Part shown: in pieces, positions 44,361 to 52,871 of the stretch
Position numbering within the stretch: position 1 is the stretch's first letter
Layout of the letters: each line of letters opens with the position of its first letter
NCBI GenBank assembly: GCA_963787345.1
Contig: CAWBCW010000005.1
Span: 1-64,000, forward strand
Source of the DNA: Bacillus_BD sp963787345
GTDB taxonomy: Bacteria; Bacillota; Bacilli; Bacillales; Cytobacillaceae
DNA: 64,000 nucleotides
Direction of reading: 5' to 3'
Notes under the pieces: generated by a model
Seen by the model: the letters and a program-made list of their open reading frames with translations, nothing else
Told to the model about the DNA's origin: nothing
The model's database searches: none
Program-made: the position numbers and the translations under genes

Positions 44361-44891
44361 TTAAGTTAAAAAAATTGCTCCGAAAACCAAGCCTCCGATT
44401 ATGACAAAGGCAGGATGAACTTTCCATTTTTCTAAAAAGAATAACGTAATAATCGCAATAAACACCGTTTCCCATAATCCGTTTAATTGAAAAGATTCAT
44501 AGAAAAAATCAACGGTTAGAGAGCCCATTAAAATCGCCACTGCAGGCAAAACCACTTTTGATAATCTCTTTACTTTAGGTGAGTTTTTATAACGATAAAG
44601 AATACTTAATAGCACAACCATTAATACGAGTGATGGAGCCACAATAGCAAACAGCGCTACAATAGATCCCAAGACTCCTCCGACTTCAAACCCGATATAC
44701 CCGGCCATTTTTGTCGCAATGGGTCCCGGTAAGCTATTGCCTAATGCGAGTACTTCACTAAATTGGCTTGTCGTCATCCATCCATAGCGGTTAACCACCT
44801 CATACTCAATCAACGGAATGGAGGCTGGACCTCCCCCGTACCCTACAATCCCAGGAATTAAAAAGGCTAGAAATAGTTGAAAATAGATCAT
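44361..44891 (-). CDS. Chromate transporter, second half (ChrA split type)
   Basis: 176 residues with five to six membrane helices. Family signature near the start: FLIPGIVGYGGGPASIPLIEYEVV, then LALGNSLPGPIATKMAGYIG. Split ChrA pairs export chromate, or work as related anion transporters, as a heterodimer. ATGA overlap with the stop of the upstream partner, so translation is coupled. Confidence 0.88.
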   Translation of the reverse strand: MIYFQLFLAFLIPGIVGYGGGPASIPLIEYEVVNRYGWMTTSQFSEVLALGNSLPGPIATKMAGYIGFEVGGVLGSIVALFAIVAPSLVLMVVLLSILYRYKNSPKVKRLSKVVLPAVAILMGSLTVDFFYESFQLNGLWETVFIAIITLFFLEKWKVHPAFVIIGGLVFGAIFLT

Positions 44892-45448
44892 CGATTCTCA
44901 GTTTCTTCCCTTCTCTTTACTGGTAAAATAAGAGCCCCTGCAAGCAACACACCTATAACTGCACCAGGATGAATTTTCAGTACAATAATTGTTAAAAAAC
45001 TTACGCCAAGAAGAATCATCGCATTTTTCCAACCTAACCCAATCTTTGCCTTTTTTAAAAACCCCCACGTTAAAACTCCCATCATAACCCCAACGATCGG
45101 AACAACCGCATGGGTCATGCCTTGAACACTTGGATGATGTTTGTATTGGTTAAAAGAAGTTAATAAAGCCAGCATTAAAAGAACCGTTGGTAATACGGCA
45201 GCAATTAACGCTGTAATTAAGCCTCGTATCCCGCCTACTCGATAGCCAATATAGCCAGCCATCTTTGTGTTAATCGGGCCTGGCAACGTATTCCCTAATG
45301 CCAATATATTACTAAATTGTTCATCATCCATCCATTTATACGTGCCTACTACTTCTTTATGCACGAGCGGAATGGCAGATGGCCCGCCGCCAAATCCGAA
45401 TATACCTGACCGAAAAAAGGCGATGAATAGATCCACGTAAAGCTTCAT
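44888..45448 (-). CDS. Chromate transporter, first half (ChrA split type)
   Basis: 186 residues from ATG 45448 behind AAAGGTGG. FFRSGIFGFGGGPSAIPLVHKEVV and LALGNTLPGPINTKMAGYIGYRVGG mirror the partner gene, showing the internal duplication of the family. Membrane protein. Physiological substrate not certain; chromate/sulfate-like anions by family. Confidence 0.88.
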   Translation of the reverse strand: MKLYVDLFIAFFRSGIFGFGGGPSAIPLVHKEVVGTYKWMDDEQFSNILALGNTLPGPINTKMAGYIGYRVGGIRGLITALIAAVLPTVLLMLALLTSFNQYKHHPSVQGMTHAVVPIVGVMMGVLTWGFLKKAKIGLGWKNAMILLGVSFLTIIVLKIHPGAVIGVLLAGALILPVKRREETENR

Positions 45449-45620
45449 GTTAAAACCCACCTTTAAAAAATTATGAAATCAACCCTATTGACTTAACTCA
45501 TGAATATTTATTTGAGCTACTCAATAATATATCACTTTCATAATTGTTCATCTAGCAACCATTATAAAATCGTAAAGTTGTGATTGAAAATAAAAAAACA
45601 AAATTATCTATTAAAAGACA

Positions 45621-45649
45621 TTGACAGAACAGAACGTTATCTTTATAGT
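45621..45649 (+). promoter_or_regulatory. SigA promoter of bioY
   Basis: TTGACA at 45621-45626, a 17-bp spacer, TATAGT at 45644-45649. The start point would fall inside the operator that follows. Confidence 0.8.
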
Positions 45650-45652
45650 TTA

Positions 45653-45685
45653 AATGTAAACTGATTTACATAACAAGTTAACATT
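45653..45685 (+). promoter_or_regulatory. BirA-like biotin operator
   Basis: AATGTAAAC-N15-GTTAACATT, one mismatch from a perfect inverted pair and matching the Firmicutes BirA half-site TTAAC with its usual 15-bp spacing. It directly follows the bioY -10, so BirA-biotinyl-AMP would block transcription. Confidence 0.75.
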
Positions 45686-45700
45686 AGGAAAGGTGATTAG

Positions 45701-46273
45701 ATGAGTAAAGATCAAATAAAATTAAGATCGATGATTATGATTGCGTTATTTGCTGCAATCATTGGGGTTTTAGCACAAATAACGATTCCTCTGCCACTCG
45801 TTCCCATTACTGGTCAAACATTAGCGATTGGACTTGCGGCAACAATTTTGGGAGCTAGAAATGGAACATTAGCCGTTATTTTATATTTAATCATTGGATG
45901 TGCTGGCGTTCCGGTGTTTGCCGAGTTCGGAGCAGGTGTTTCAAAGTTGATTGGACCAACAGGCGGATTTTTAATCGGCTTTATCCCTCAAGCATTCTTC
46001 ATGGGATTATTTATGGAAAAGTTGGGATTCACCTTAAAAAATGCTCTTATTGCTAATATTCTTGGTATGTTTATTACCCTTTTCTTTGGAACAGCATGGT
46101 TAAAGATTTCAGTCGATTTATCTTGGACTGCCGCTTTCGCAAGTGGATTCACGCCATTTATTATTGTTGGCATCGTAAAAGCAGTGATTGCTTCATGGGT
46201 GGGTATTCTTGTCAGAAAACGATTAATTTCTTCTAAATTACTAATTACAAGAAATACGAATATAGCAAATTAA
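45701..46273 (+). CDS. bioY: Biotin transporter BioY (ECF S component)
   Basis: 190-residue membrane protein that binds biotin for uptake. ITIPLPLVPITGQTLAIGLAATILGARNG and GVSKLIGPTGGFLIGFI are family hallmarks, with about six helices. ATG 45701 behind GGAAAGGTG. It has its own promoter and BirA-like operator. No ATPase or BioN gene is adjacent, so it would share the general ECF module encoded elsewhere. Confidence 0.92.
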   Translation: MSKDQIKLRSMIMIALFAAIIGVLAQITIPLPLVPITGQTLAIGLAATILGARNGTLAVILYLIIGCAGVPVFAEFGAGVSKLIGPTGGFLIGFIPQAFFMGLFMEKLGFTLKNALIANILGMFITLFFGTAWLKISVDLSWTAAFASGFTPFIIVGIVKAVIASWVGILVRKRLISSKLLITRNTNIAN

Positions 46274-46299
46274 GGACAGAGATCAATCTGTCCTTTTTT
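46272..46299 (+). terminator. Terminator of bioY
   Basis: AAGGACAGA and TCTGTCCTT arms followed by T, beginning at the stop codon. Confidence 0.85.
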
Positions 46300-46409
46300 C
46301 TGCGGAAAAATCAATGGCTCTACTTTCTCTACGCTGGATATTCTATCGAATAAGAAGCTTATTTGAGGAGGTTAGCCAATTTTTCCATACTAGGTTTTAA
46401 AGTCATAAC

Positions 46410-46907
46410 TCATACTTTTAAGCTTTTTGGTACATCTCGCAAATATTGAATATAATCTGTTGATGTTCCCTTAAGACCGCATTCTCTAATCATTGATGCA
46501 ATATTTCCCCGATGATAGGTACCATGATTCACTAAATGGTAAACAATCTCATCGAAGTTATTCTGAAATGTCGCTCCCTTTGGACTTTGATAAACAATTT
46601 CATCTAAGTTTTCATAATGTTGATGGATTGCATCGATCAGAACAGCATGTAGTTCAATAAAACTATGTTTTGCATGCTCAATGGAATCGAATGCAGTCAA
46701 ACTCTCATCTATATCTAGTTCCGGTATTGAGCGATTAAACCAAATCCGATGAGCCCTAAAAATATGATAAAATGTTTCAGCAATTGTTGGAAATACGCTG
46801 TTCATCGGTTTATGAAAAATATCATTCGATAATTGGTCAATATATTCTAATAGTTTTATGTTGGCCCAATGATCATATTCCATTATATGTATAAATTGAT
46901 CCTTCAA
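46410..46907 (-). CDS. DinB family protein (copy 3)
   Basis: 165 residues. MEYDHWANIKLLEYIDQL with the first metal-type histidine, FYHIFRAHRIWFNR near residue 48, and EIVYHLVNHGTYHRGNIASMIRE near 130 carry the three histidines of the DinB fold. It belongs to a different subgroup from the two copies at 38403 and 40119. Start is TTG behind AAGGGA; ATG eight codons in is possible. Confidence 0.85.
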   Translation of the reverse strand: MKDQFIHIMEYDHWANIKLLEYIDQLSNDIFHKPMNSVFPTIAETFYHIFRAHRIWFNRSIPELDIDESLTAFDSIEHAKHSFIELHAVLIDAIHQHYENLDEIVYQSPKGATFQNNFDEIVYHLVNHGTYHRGNIASMIRECGLKGTSTDYIQYLRDVPKSLKV

Positions 46908-47116
46908 AAAGATCCCTTCCCCTCTTGTTTTTATAATAACTTCTTCAGATTATATACATTATACCTTTAACACTCCCTTTTTGTGAATCATATTATCGGT
47001 TGGGATATTACATTCATCACTAGTAAAGAACTTTTAGAAACAATATAATAATGAATATTCGTGGTCACATGGTTTCATTATTATGTAATCCGATAGAATG
47101 AAAGGAGGTCATTTAA

Positions 47117-47755
47117 TTGGCAAATACACATGTTTTTTCAAAAGAAGAGGAACTATCTAACTCGATTACACATGGCATTGGCGTTCTTTTAAGCGTTGCA
47201 GCACTCGTGATTTTGATTGTTTTAGCGGCTATCTATGGCAATGCTTGGCACGTAGTCAGCTTTACATTATTCGGTGTGACAATGTTACTTTTATATACAT
47301 CTTCCACACTCTTGCATTCCTTACGACCTGGAAAGGCAAAAGATTTCTTTGAAATTATGGATCACTCTTCCATCTATTTCTTCATTGCCGGTTCATACAC
47401 TCCCTATTTATTAGTGGCCGTTCAAGGCACTGTTGGATGGACATTATTTGGAATTGTATGGGGACTTGCAGTCGGCGGAACAATCTTTAAGTCTTTTTTC
47501 GTCAAGAAGTTTTTACTTCCATCTACGATCCTTTATGTCGTAATGGGCTGGTTAATTGTATTTGTTTGGCCTGAGTTATCAGCGAATCTTCACCCAACAA
47601 GCTTGCTTTTATTAATTGTTGGCGGATTGTTATATACATTTGGGGCTGTATTTTATATGTGGAGACTTTTTAAACACCATCACGCCGTTTGGCATCTTTT
47701 TGTATTAGGTGGAACGGTTTGTCACTTTTTCTCCGTACTCTATTTATTGCCATAA
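47117..47755 (+). CDS. Haemolysin III/PAQR family membrane protein (TrhA, YplQ-like)
   Basis: 212 residues, seven membrane helices. EELSNSITHGIGVLLSVAAL, YTSSTLLHSLRPGKAKDFFEIMDHSSIYFFIAGSYTPYLL and KHHHAVWHLFVLGGTVCHFFSVLYLL hold the conserved Ser/His/Asp zinc-type residues of the PAQR fold. Bacterial members adjust membrane fluidity rather than lyse cells. Start TTG 47117 with a perfect AAAGGAGGTC. Confidence 0.9.
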   Translation: MANTHVFSKEEELSNSITHGIGVLLSVAALVILIVLAAIYGNAWHVVSFTLFGVTMLLLYTSSTLLHSLRPGKAKDFFEIMDHSSIYFFIAGSYTPYLLVAVQGTVGWTLFGIVWGLAVGGTIFKSFFVKKFLLPSTILYVVMGWLIVFVWPELSANLHPTSLLLLIVGGLLYTFGAVFYMWRLFKHHHAVWHLFVLGGTVCHFFSVLYLLP

Positions 47756-47791
47756 TTAAATATGGCTGACTCCCCCTATAATAAACAAAGC

Positions 47792-47826
47792 AAGAAGTTG
47801 AATTTAGAGCTCAGCTTCTTTTTTTG
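47792..47826 (+). terminator. Terminator of the haemolysin III homologue
   Basis: AAGAAGTTGA and TCAGCTTCTT arms (one wobble pair) with a T7 tract. Confidence 0.7.
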
Positions 47827-48000
47827 TTGAAAAAACGGAAAAATTACCGCCCTACTCTTCATAATAGAAAATATTTTGAGACAATAACATTGAGAAATTA
47901 TACTTAATATTTTAATATAAATATAACTATAGTGATAATGTTATTTTTTAATAGAGAGAACAAAATGCAAGCGACCTTAACATAACGGAGGTGTTACAAA

Positions 48001-48240
48001 ATGACAAATTCAAAAGTCTGGTTTTGTGAAATTAACCTAGAAAATGGTTCTCGCCCAGCCAAAGAAGCTCTCGAACAGGACCCGAATTTACATGTAATCG
48101 GATACGGCTGTTTAAAGAGGTGTAAGAAATGTGACCTTAAATTATTTGGGGTTGTCGAAGGAACCATTGTAGAAGGTGAAACTTCTGAAGATTTGGTCAA
48201 AAATATTTACGAACAAATAAATGCCAAGGTCCTTTCATAA
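48001..48240 (+). CDS. YuzB family protein (DUF1450)
   Basis: 79 residues from ATG 48001 behind GGAGGTG. VWFCEINLENG at the start and the cysteine cluster GCLKRCKKCDLKLFGVVEGTIV in the middle follow the DUF1450 layout (Cys near residue 9, then C-x3-C-x2-C). Possibly a metal- or Fe-S-binding small protein; role unknown. Its end lies in the terminator stem shared with the next gene. Confidence 0.8.
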   Translation: MTNSKVWFCEINLENGSRPAKEALEQDPNLHVIGYGCLKRCKKCDLKLFGVVEGTIVEGETSEDLVKNIYEQINAKVLS

Positions 48241-48260
48241 AATGGACCTTGGCATTTATT
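48215..48260. terminator. Bidirectional terminator, YuzB-like / AEC transporter
   Basis: AATAAATGCCAAGGTCC and GGACCTTGGCATTTATT arms; overlaps the YuzB-like stop. Confidence 0.85.
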
Positions 48261-48262
48261 CT

Positions 48263-49186
48263 CTATTGAACCATCACAATGATGAATGGCAGCAAGAAAA
48301 AAGAAATCAACGTTGTCCAAAGGATACACTTCGTCACAATTTTTGGAGAAGCATCAAATTTCTGAGCTAGAATTCCGGCATTAACCGCTACTGGCATACA
48401 CGCTAAGACAAATAGAACCGAATGTAAGATGCCATCAATATTTAAAAGTGATAAAGTTGCTAAAGCAATTAAAGGCGCAACGAGTAATCTCATCCCCATA
48501 CCGATCCAAAAAGTGGTTTGTGCATTGCTTTCCAATTTATCCGTTTTTACAGTCATCATTTGAATCCCTAAAATCGCCAAAACAACGGGAGAATATGAAT
48601 CAGCAATCATCGCAATTCCACTAGAAATCCCCTCAGGTAACGTAGTACCCATGAACCGCAATAACAAAGCAGCGATTGCAGCATAAATGGCAGGAAGCGA
48701 GAAGACAGATTTTATCGCACCTTTTATCGAAAAATGAGAACGTGCCGCAAAATAAACGCCAATCGTATTGACGATCACCATTTGGAGAACAACATAAACA
48801 GAAGCTTTATCAAGTCCCAGCTGTCCAAAGGCAAGTAAAGTCAGCGGAATCCCATAGTTTACACTGTTTGTAAAAGCGGAAACTAAGGTTAAGGCCGCAA
48901 TATCATTTGCCTTCATTTTCAATATCTTTCCAAGAAGGTTGGCTGCTGCCCAAAGAAGCAGCAAGTTAGAAATAGAAAACCCAAAAGTTAAGTATACATC
49001 TTGACTAGACACTTCAGCATTCATTAATGTATGAAAAATTAAAGCAGGTGTTAAATAGTATAAAACTAGAGTTAAGAGCGGTTTTATTTCTAATTGTTTA
49101 TAACGACTAAGAAGCGCACCAGCGACAACCGGTAAGGTCAGCGGTACGATAACTCCTAGTAAAGTTGAAAAAAGACTTTCAATCAT
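48263..49186 (-). CDS. AEC (auxin efflux carrier) family transporter
   Basis: 307 residues with about ten membrane helices in two halves. LTLPVVAGALLSRYKQLEIKPLLTLVLYYLTPALIFHTL opens the N-terminal half, SAFTNSVNYGIPLTLLAFGQLG carries the conserved Asn/Gly-Pro break, and LACMPVAVNAGILAQKFD the matching one in the second half. Bacterial members carry malate, malonate or unknown anions. ATG 49186 behind AAAGGGGA. Single-gene unit. Confidence 0.88.
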   Translation of the reverse strand: MIESLFSTLLGVIVPLTLPVVAGALLSRYKQLEIKPLLTLVLYYLTPALIFHTLMNAEVSSQDVYLTFGFSISNLLLLWAAANLLGKILKMKANDIAALTLVSAFTNSVNYGIPLTLLAFGQLGLDKASVYVVLQMVIVNTIGVYFAARSHFSIKGAIKSVFSLPAIYAAIAALLLRFMGTTLPEGISSGIAMIADSYSPVVLAILGIQMMTVKTDKLESNAQTTFWIGMGMRLLVAPLIALATLSLLNIDGILHSVLFVLACMPVAVNAGILAQKFDASPKIVTKCILWTTLISFFLLPFIIVMVQ

Positions 49187-49406
49187 TAATATAATTCCCC
49201 TTTATCTGCTGAAATACAAATAACAAAAACACTTTATTGAAATAGTCCTAATTGTTCCAGTAATATAACTTTTTTACATTATACTACATTTTACTCATAA
49301 ACGGTTTAAGTAAAATCCTTTTATTTTCTAAAAACTACCACCAAAACCTTTTATAAAATGAGAAATACTATCATGGTAAGAAGAATTATTTAGGAGGAAT
49401 TCAAAA

Positions 49407-49547
49407 ATGACAAAGAAAAAGCAAACCCCTTCACCAGAAGTAGATCAAAAAGGGCTATTAAACGATAAAGTTAATAAGAGCAGAGCTAATAACTTTGAAG
49501 ATGATCATGTACGCAGAGTAACGCCTAACGGAGCAGATGGACAATAA
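49407..49547 (+). CDS. 46-residue hydrophilic peptide, function unknown
   Basis: From ATG 49407 behind TAGGAGGA. Highly charged with no hydrophobic core: starts MTKKKQTPSPEVDQKG, middle LLNDKVNKSRANNFEDD, end RRVTPNGADGQ. The composition resembles small spore-core peptides of Bacillus, but no family was recognised. Stands alone before a terminator shared with the MFS gene. Confidence 0.5.
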   Translation: MTKKKQTPSPEVDQKGLLNDKVNKSRANNFEDDHVRRVTPNGADGQ

Positions 49548-49593
49548 AGTCTGGTGCAGGGGATGAAATATTAGGTTTGTGAATAAATAAAAA

Positions 49594-49634
49594 GTGCTTC
49601 TACTATGGTTTTAATCTCCCAACAGTAGAAGCAC
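49594..49634. terminator. Terminator downstream of the MFS gene
   Basis: GTGCTTCTACT and AGTAGAAGCAC arms with T-rich sequence on the minus strand. Confidence 0.8.
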
Positions 49635-49701
49635 CCTTATTTTATTAGATAGCATTTATAAGAAATAACTGAATGATCTTTACTTTACTTAACTACTACT
49701 T

Positions 49702-51069
49702 TTATTCAGCTGATGTAGCAATTTCTTTACTTCCAATTGCGTCTTCACTTTGAGAAGATGTCATTTGACGTGCTGAATATTTGTCTCCAATTAAGGATAT
49801 TGAAATGGCAGCAATGAGTCCTGCAATTGCAAATACCATAAAGTTTACATAATTTGGAAACGCCATAGTTAATAAGAAACCTCCAAGTATCGGTCCTAGC
49901 ATTCCGCCTAAACGTCCTACACCAGAAGCAACCCCAATTCCTGTAGATCTTATTTCTGCGGGATAGAATCCTGTTGCATAGGCTTGAATCAATACTTGCG
50001 TACCAGTTGTTGCGGCACCAGCAATAGCTACTAATAAAAAGATAACAATTTGATTTCCACCAAATCCAAGTAACGTTAACGCAATGGTTCCTGCAATATA
50101 AGTCGGTACCAATACCTTTTTAGAACCGTATTTTTCACATAGATTACTAAGAGCAAGAATTCCAATTACAGCTCCACCTTGAAGAGCAATTAAGAATGTT
50201 AAACTAGAATTTAATCCATAGCCTGCCTGAATCATTAACTTAGGCAACCAAGTATTTAATCCGTATACCATTAACAAAGCACAGAAGAACGCAACCCAGA
50301 ACATAATTGTACTTAATGCACGATTTTCTTTGAATAATCCTACTACAGGTGCCTTTGTTTGTGTTACTTTTACTTCTTCAATTTCATCATTAATATTAAA
50401 AGTATAATTAGGATTTACTTTAGCAAGCGTTTTTAATAATTGTTCCTTTTTCCCAGTGCGAATAAGATAACTTGTTGATTCTGGAAGTTGTTTTATCATA
50501 AGCGGTAACGCCAGGATTGGAAGACCTGCTACAAAGAAAACAGATGACCAACCGAATGATTCAATGATAAACACACCAACTGTTGGTGCAAGAGCTCCCC
50601 CAACCGCAAAACTTACTAGTGTAAGAGATACTAATCTAATTTTCATAGAATTTGGAGCGTAGTCCATAACTAATGCAGCAACATTAGGCATAATTCCGCC
50701 AAGTCCTAATCCAGCAATAAAACGATAAATTGAAAATGCTGTTGCAGTTTCAGCGACCCCACATAAAAATGTAAATAAGCTAAAAAGAAATACGTTAATT
50801 ATAATAACTTTCTTTCTACCAATACGGTCTGCTAGAATTCCAAAAATAATAGCTCCAAACATCATTCCAAATAGTCCATAACTTCCCATCGTACCTGCTA
50901 CTACTGAATCTAGTCCCCACTCTTCCATAATAAGTGGAAGGGCTGTCCCATACACGGATAAATCATACCCATCAAATAAAATAATCATGAAGCTCCAAAT
51001 AAATAATAATAAATGAAACTTATTAAACTTACTCTCTCCGATGATTTTTGTTGGATTTACTTTTGCCAT
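49702..51069 (-). CDS. MFS transporter, aromatic acid:H+ symporter type
   Basis: 455 residues, twelve helices. FDGYDLSVYGTALPLIMEEWG in helix 1 (the DGxD signature of the aromatic-acid symporters) and GILADRIGRKKVIIINVFLF as the loop 2-3 motif, repeated in the second half as LCEKYGSKKVLV. Helix 4 reads RFIAGLGLGGIMPNVAALV. Likely imports an aromatic carboxylate with protons; substrate not determined, as no catabolic genes are adjacent. Confidence 0.85.
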   Translation of the reverse strand: MAKVNPTKIIGESKFNKFHLLLFIWSFMIILFDGYDLSVYGTALPLIMEEWGLDSVVAGTMGSYGLFGMMFGAIIFGILADRIGRKKVIIINVFLFSLFTFLCGVAETATAFSIYRFIAGLGLGGIMPNVAALVMDYAPNSMKIRLVSLTLVSFAVGGALAPTVGVFIIESFGWSSVFFVAGLPILALPLMIKQLPESTSYLIRTGKKEQLLKTLAKVNPNYTFNINDEIEEVKVTQTKAPVVGLFKENRALSTIMFWVAFFCALLMVYGLNTWLPKLMIQAGYGLNSSLTFLIALQGGAVIGILALSNLCEKYGSKKVLVPTYIAGTIALTLLGFGGNQIVIFLLVAIAGAATTGTQVLIQAYATGFYPAEIRSTGIGVASGVGRLGGMLGPILGGFLLTMAFPNYVNFMVFAIAGLIAAISISLIGDKYSARQMTSSQSEDAIGSKEIATSAE

Positions 51070-51440
51070 TTTACATCCCCTATTCCGTTTTCTGTTTTTG
51101 AATATTTTGAAAATTAATTACAAACTGTCAATACCCCTTTTATATTCACCCCTCCAAAACTATCTTTTAAGATAATAATAAAAGTTTTTTGAAATTTTAT
51201 AATGTTTATAACAATTAAAATTATAGTCTATTAAAACCCTAAATAACAATAGCTTTTCTGATTGAAATAATCTTATGAACTATGCGTTTATTCAATATTT
51301 TTTTTATAACACTTTGATATTCCCTCCCTTTAATCGTTGTCACTACTGATTGAAGACAGGAATAGCAATTACTTTAGCCTAAATGAAATTTTTTCTATAT
51401 TATGCTAACCTTAAGCTACAAGAAAGGAGTAATAAAAATA
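51070..51440. other. Divergent intergenic region
   Basis: About 370 A/T-rich bases between the MFS gene and the aldo/keto reductase gene. They must hold both promoters, but no confident sigma box, operator or structured RNA was identified. Ribosome site AGAAAGGAG at its right end. Confidence 0.5.
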
Positions 51441-52277
51441 ATGAGTATACCAGAAATTACCTTAAATGATGGATTAACACTACCTGTTGTTGGTTTGGGT
51501 TCCTATTTATTAAAAGGAAGTGCAGGCGCTCAATCAATTGTAAGTGCCTTACATATGGGGTACCGCCTTATTGATTCAGCTTATAATTATGAAAATGAGG
51601 GAACGGTAGGAGAAGCGGTTCGACGAAGTTCCGTGCCAAGAGATCAATTAAGAATTACTTCTAAATTGCCTGGACGCTATCAAACGTATGACAAAGCAGT
51701 AACGACAATACAAGAATCATTATACCGGGCAAATCTCGATTACTATGATTTATACCTTATCCACTGGCCTCTACCTAGACAAGATACATATGTAGAAGCA
51801 TGGCAAGCCTTAATTGACGCAAAAAAATGGGGATTAATTCGTTCGATTGGAGTTTGTAATTTCTTACCAGAACATATTGAACGACTCGAAAAGGAAACAG
51901 GCGTGATTCCCAGCGTCAATCAAATAGAATTACACCCCTTCTTTAATCAAGCCCAACAGAGAAAATGGAATGAGGATCACGGAATAACGACCGAATCTTG
52001 GAGTCCATTAGCACGTGCCTCGGAACTTTTACAAAATGATACCATTGCAGGGATTGCCCAGCGCCATAACAAGTCGATCTCACAAGTCATTTTGCGTTGG
52101 CATTATCAATTAGGAGCCATTTCAATTCCTAAATCGGCTTCGTCCATTAGACAACTTGAGAACATCTCGATTTTCGACTTTTTCCTAGATGAAGTTGAAA
52201 TGAACCAAATTTCCGGACTAACTCGCCCAGATGGTCGGATAAATAACCAAGATCCCGCTACATACGAGGAGTTTTAA
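51441..52277 (+). CDS. Aldo/keto reductase
   Basis: 278 residues from ATG 51441 behind AGAAAGGAG; 13 codons upstream in frame lack a ribosome site. NADPH-dependent carbonyl reductase on a TIM barrel. Catalytic tetrad: DSAYNYENE (Asp, Tyr), ITSKLPG (Lys) and LIHWPLP (His). C-terminal cofactor region ISIPKSASSIRQLENI. Broad-substrate detoxification is typical. Single-gene unit. Confidence 0.92.
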   Translation: MSIPEITLNDGLTLPVVGLGSYLLKGSAGAQSIVSALHMGYRLIDSAYNYENEGTVGEAVRRSSVPRDQLRITSKLPGRYQTYDKAVTTIQESLYRANLDYYDLYLIHWPLPRQDTYVEAWQALIDAKKWGLIRSIGVCNFLPEHIERLEKETGVIPSVNQIELHPFFNQAQQRKWNEDHGITTESWSPLARASELLQNDTIAGIAQRHNKSISQVILRWHYQLGAISIPKSASSIRQLENISIFDFFLDEVEMNQISGLTRPDGRINNQDPATYEEF

Positions 52278-52296
52278 CCGAAAAACTTTACACAAA

Positions 52297-52332
52297 GAAA
52301 CGGGTTCTCGATAAACTTTGAGAACCCGTTTC
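52297..52332. terminator. Bidirectional terminator, aldo/keto reductase / 115-residue gene
   Basis: GAAACGGGTTCTC and GAGAACCCGTTTC arms. Confidence 0.8.
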
Positions 52333-52356
52333 TCATTGAGCTCGTTGCTTCTCTTA

Positions 52357-52704
52357 TTACATTTCGTTATATGCATCCAAAATTAATCTAAGTACATATA
52401 ACCGAGCAGTAAAAATGAATAGGTCATCCTGATTTTGATCGATATACTCCCCAATAATGTCAATCGCTTTCCTAAAATTATCGATGAGAAAATTTGTATA
52501 TTTTTCATCGTATTCAAAGCGGTTAATTCTAAAAAGTTCAGATGCAATAATATGAAGTTTGTATTCCTCGACGATAAGTTTTAAGCGAAATAATTTATCA
52601 AGATTTGATAGATGATGGTTCTTTTCATGATTGCTTTTTTGTACATATTTTACAAAACCATCAATACTTTCAGCCAATATTTTTGCTTTCTCCATTTCAA
52701 TCAT
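52357..52704 (-). CDS. 115-residue helical protein, function unknown
   Basis: Soluble and predicted all-helical, e.g. AKILAESIDGFVKYVQKSNH, DKLFRLKLIVEEYKLHIIAS and FIFTARLYVLRLILDAYNEM. No family recognised. GGGGTGATG lies before ATG 52704. Stands alone between two terminators. Confidence 0.6.
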   Translation of the reverse strand: MIEMEKAKILAESIDGFVKYVQKSNHEKNHHLSNLDKLFRLKLIVEEYKLHIIASELFRINRFEYDEKYTNFLIDNFRKAIDIIGEYIDQNQDDLFIFTARLYVLRLILDAYNEM

Positions 52705-52808
52705 AAATCATCACCCCTGTTACGTTTATGTATTTACTAGATTCAAAAAATACTATACTCTATTATTTATATTAAACAATTTCTTTAATATTTCTTTGTA
52801 ATAAAAAC

Positions 52809-52853
52809 AAGGACGAAACATCCGTTTTTTATCAAAACAAATGATTCGTCCTT
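52809..52853 (-). terminator. Terminator of the marR-MFS unit
   Basis: AAGGACGAA and TTCGTCCTT arms enclosing an A/T loop; T-rich on the minus strand. Confidence 0.75.
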
Positions 52854-52871
52854 CCTATTTTTGACTAAAAA

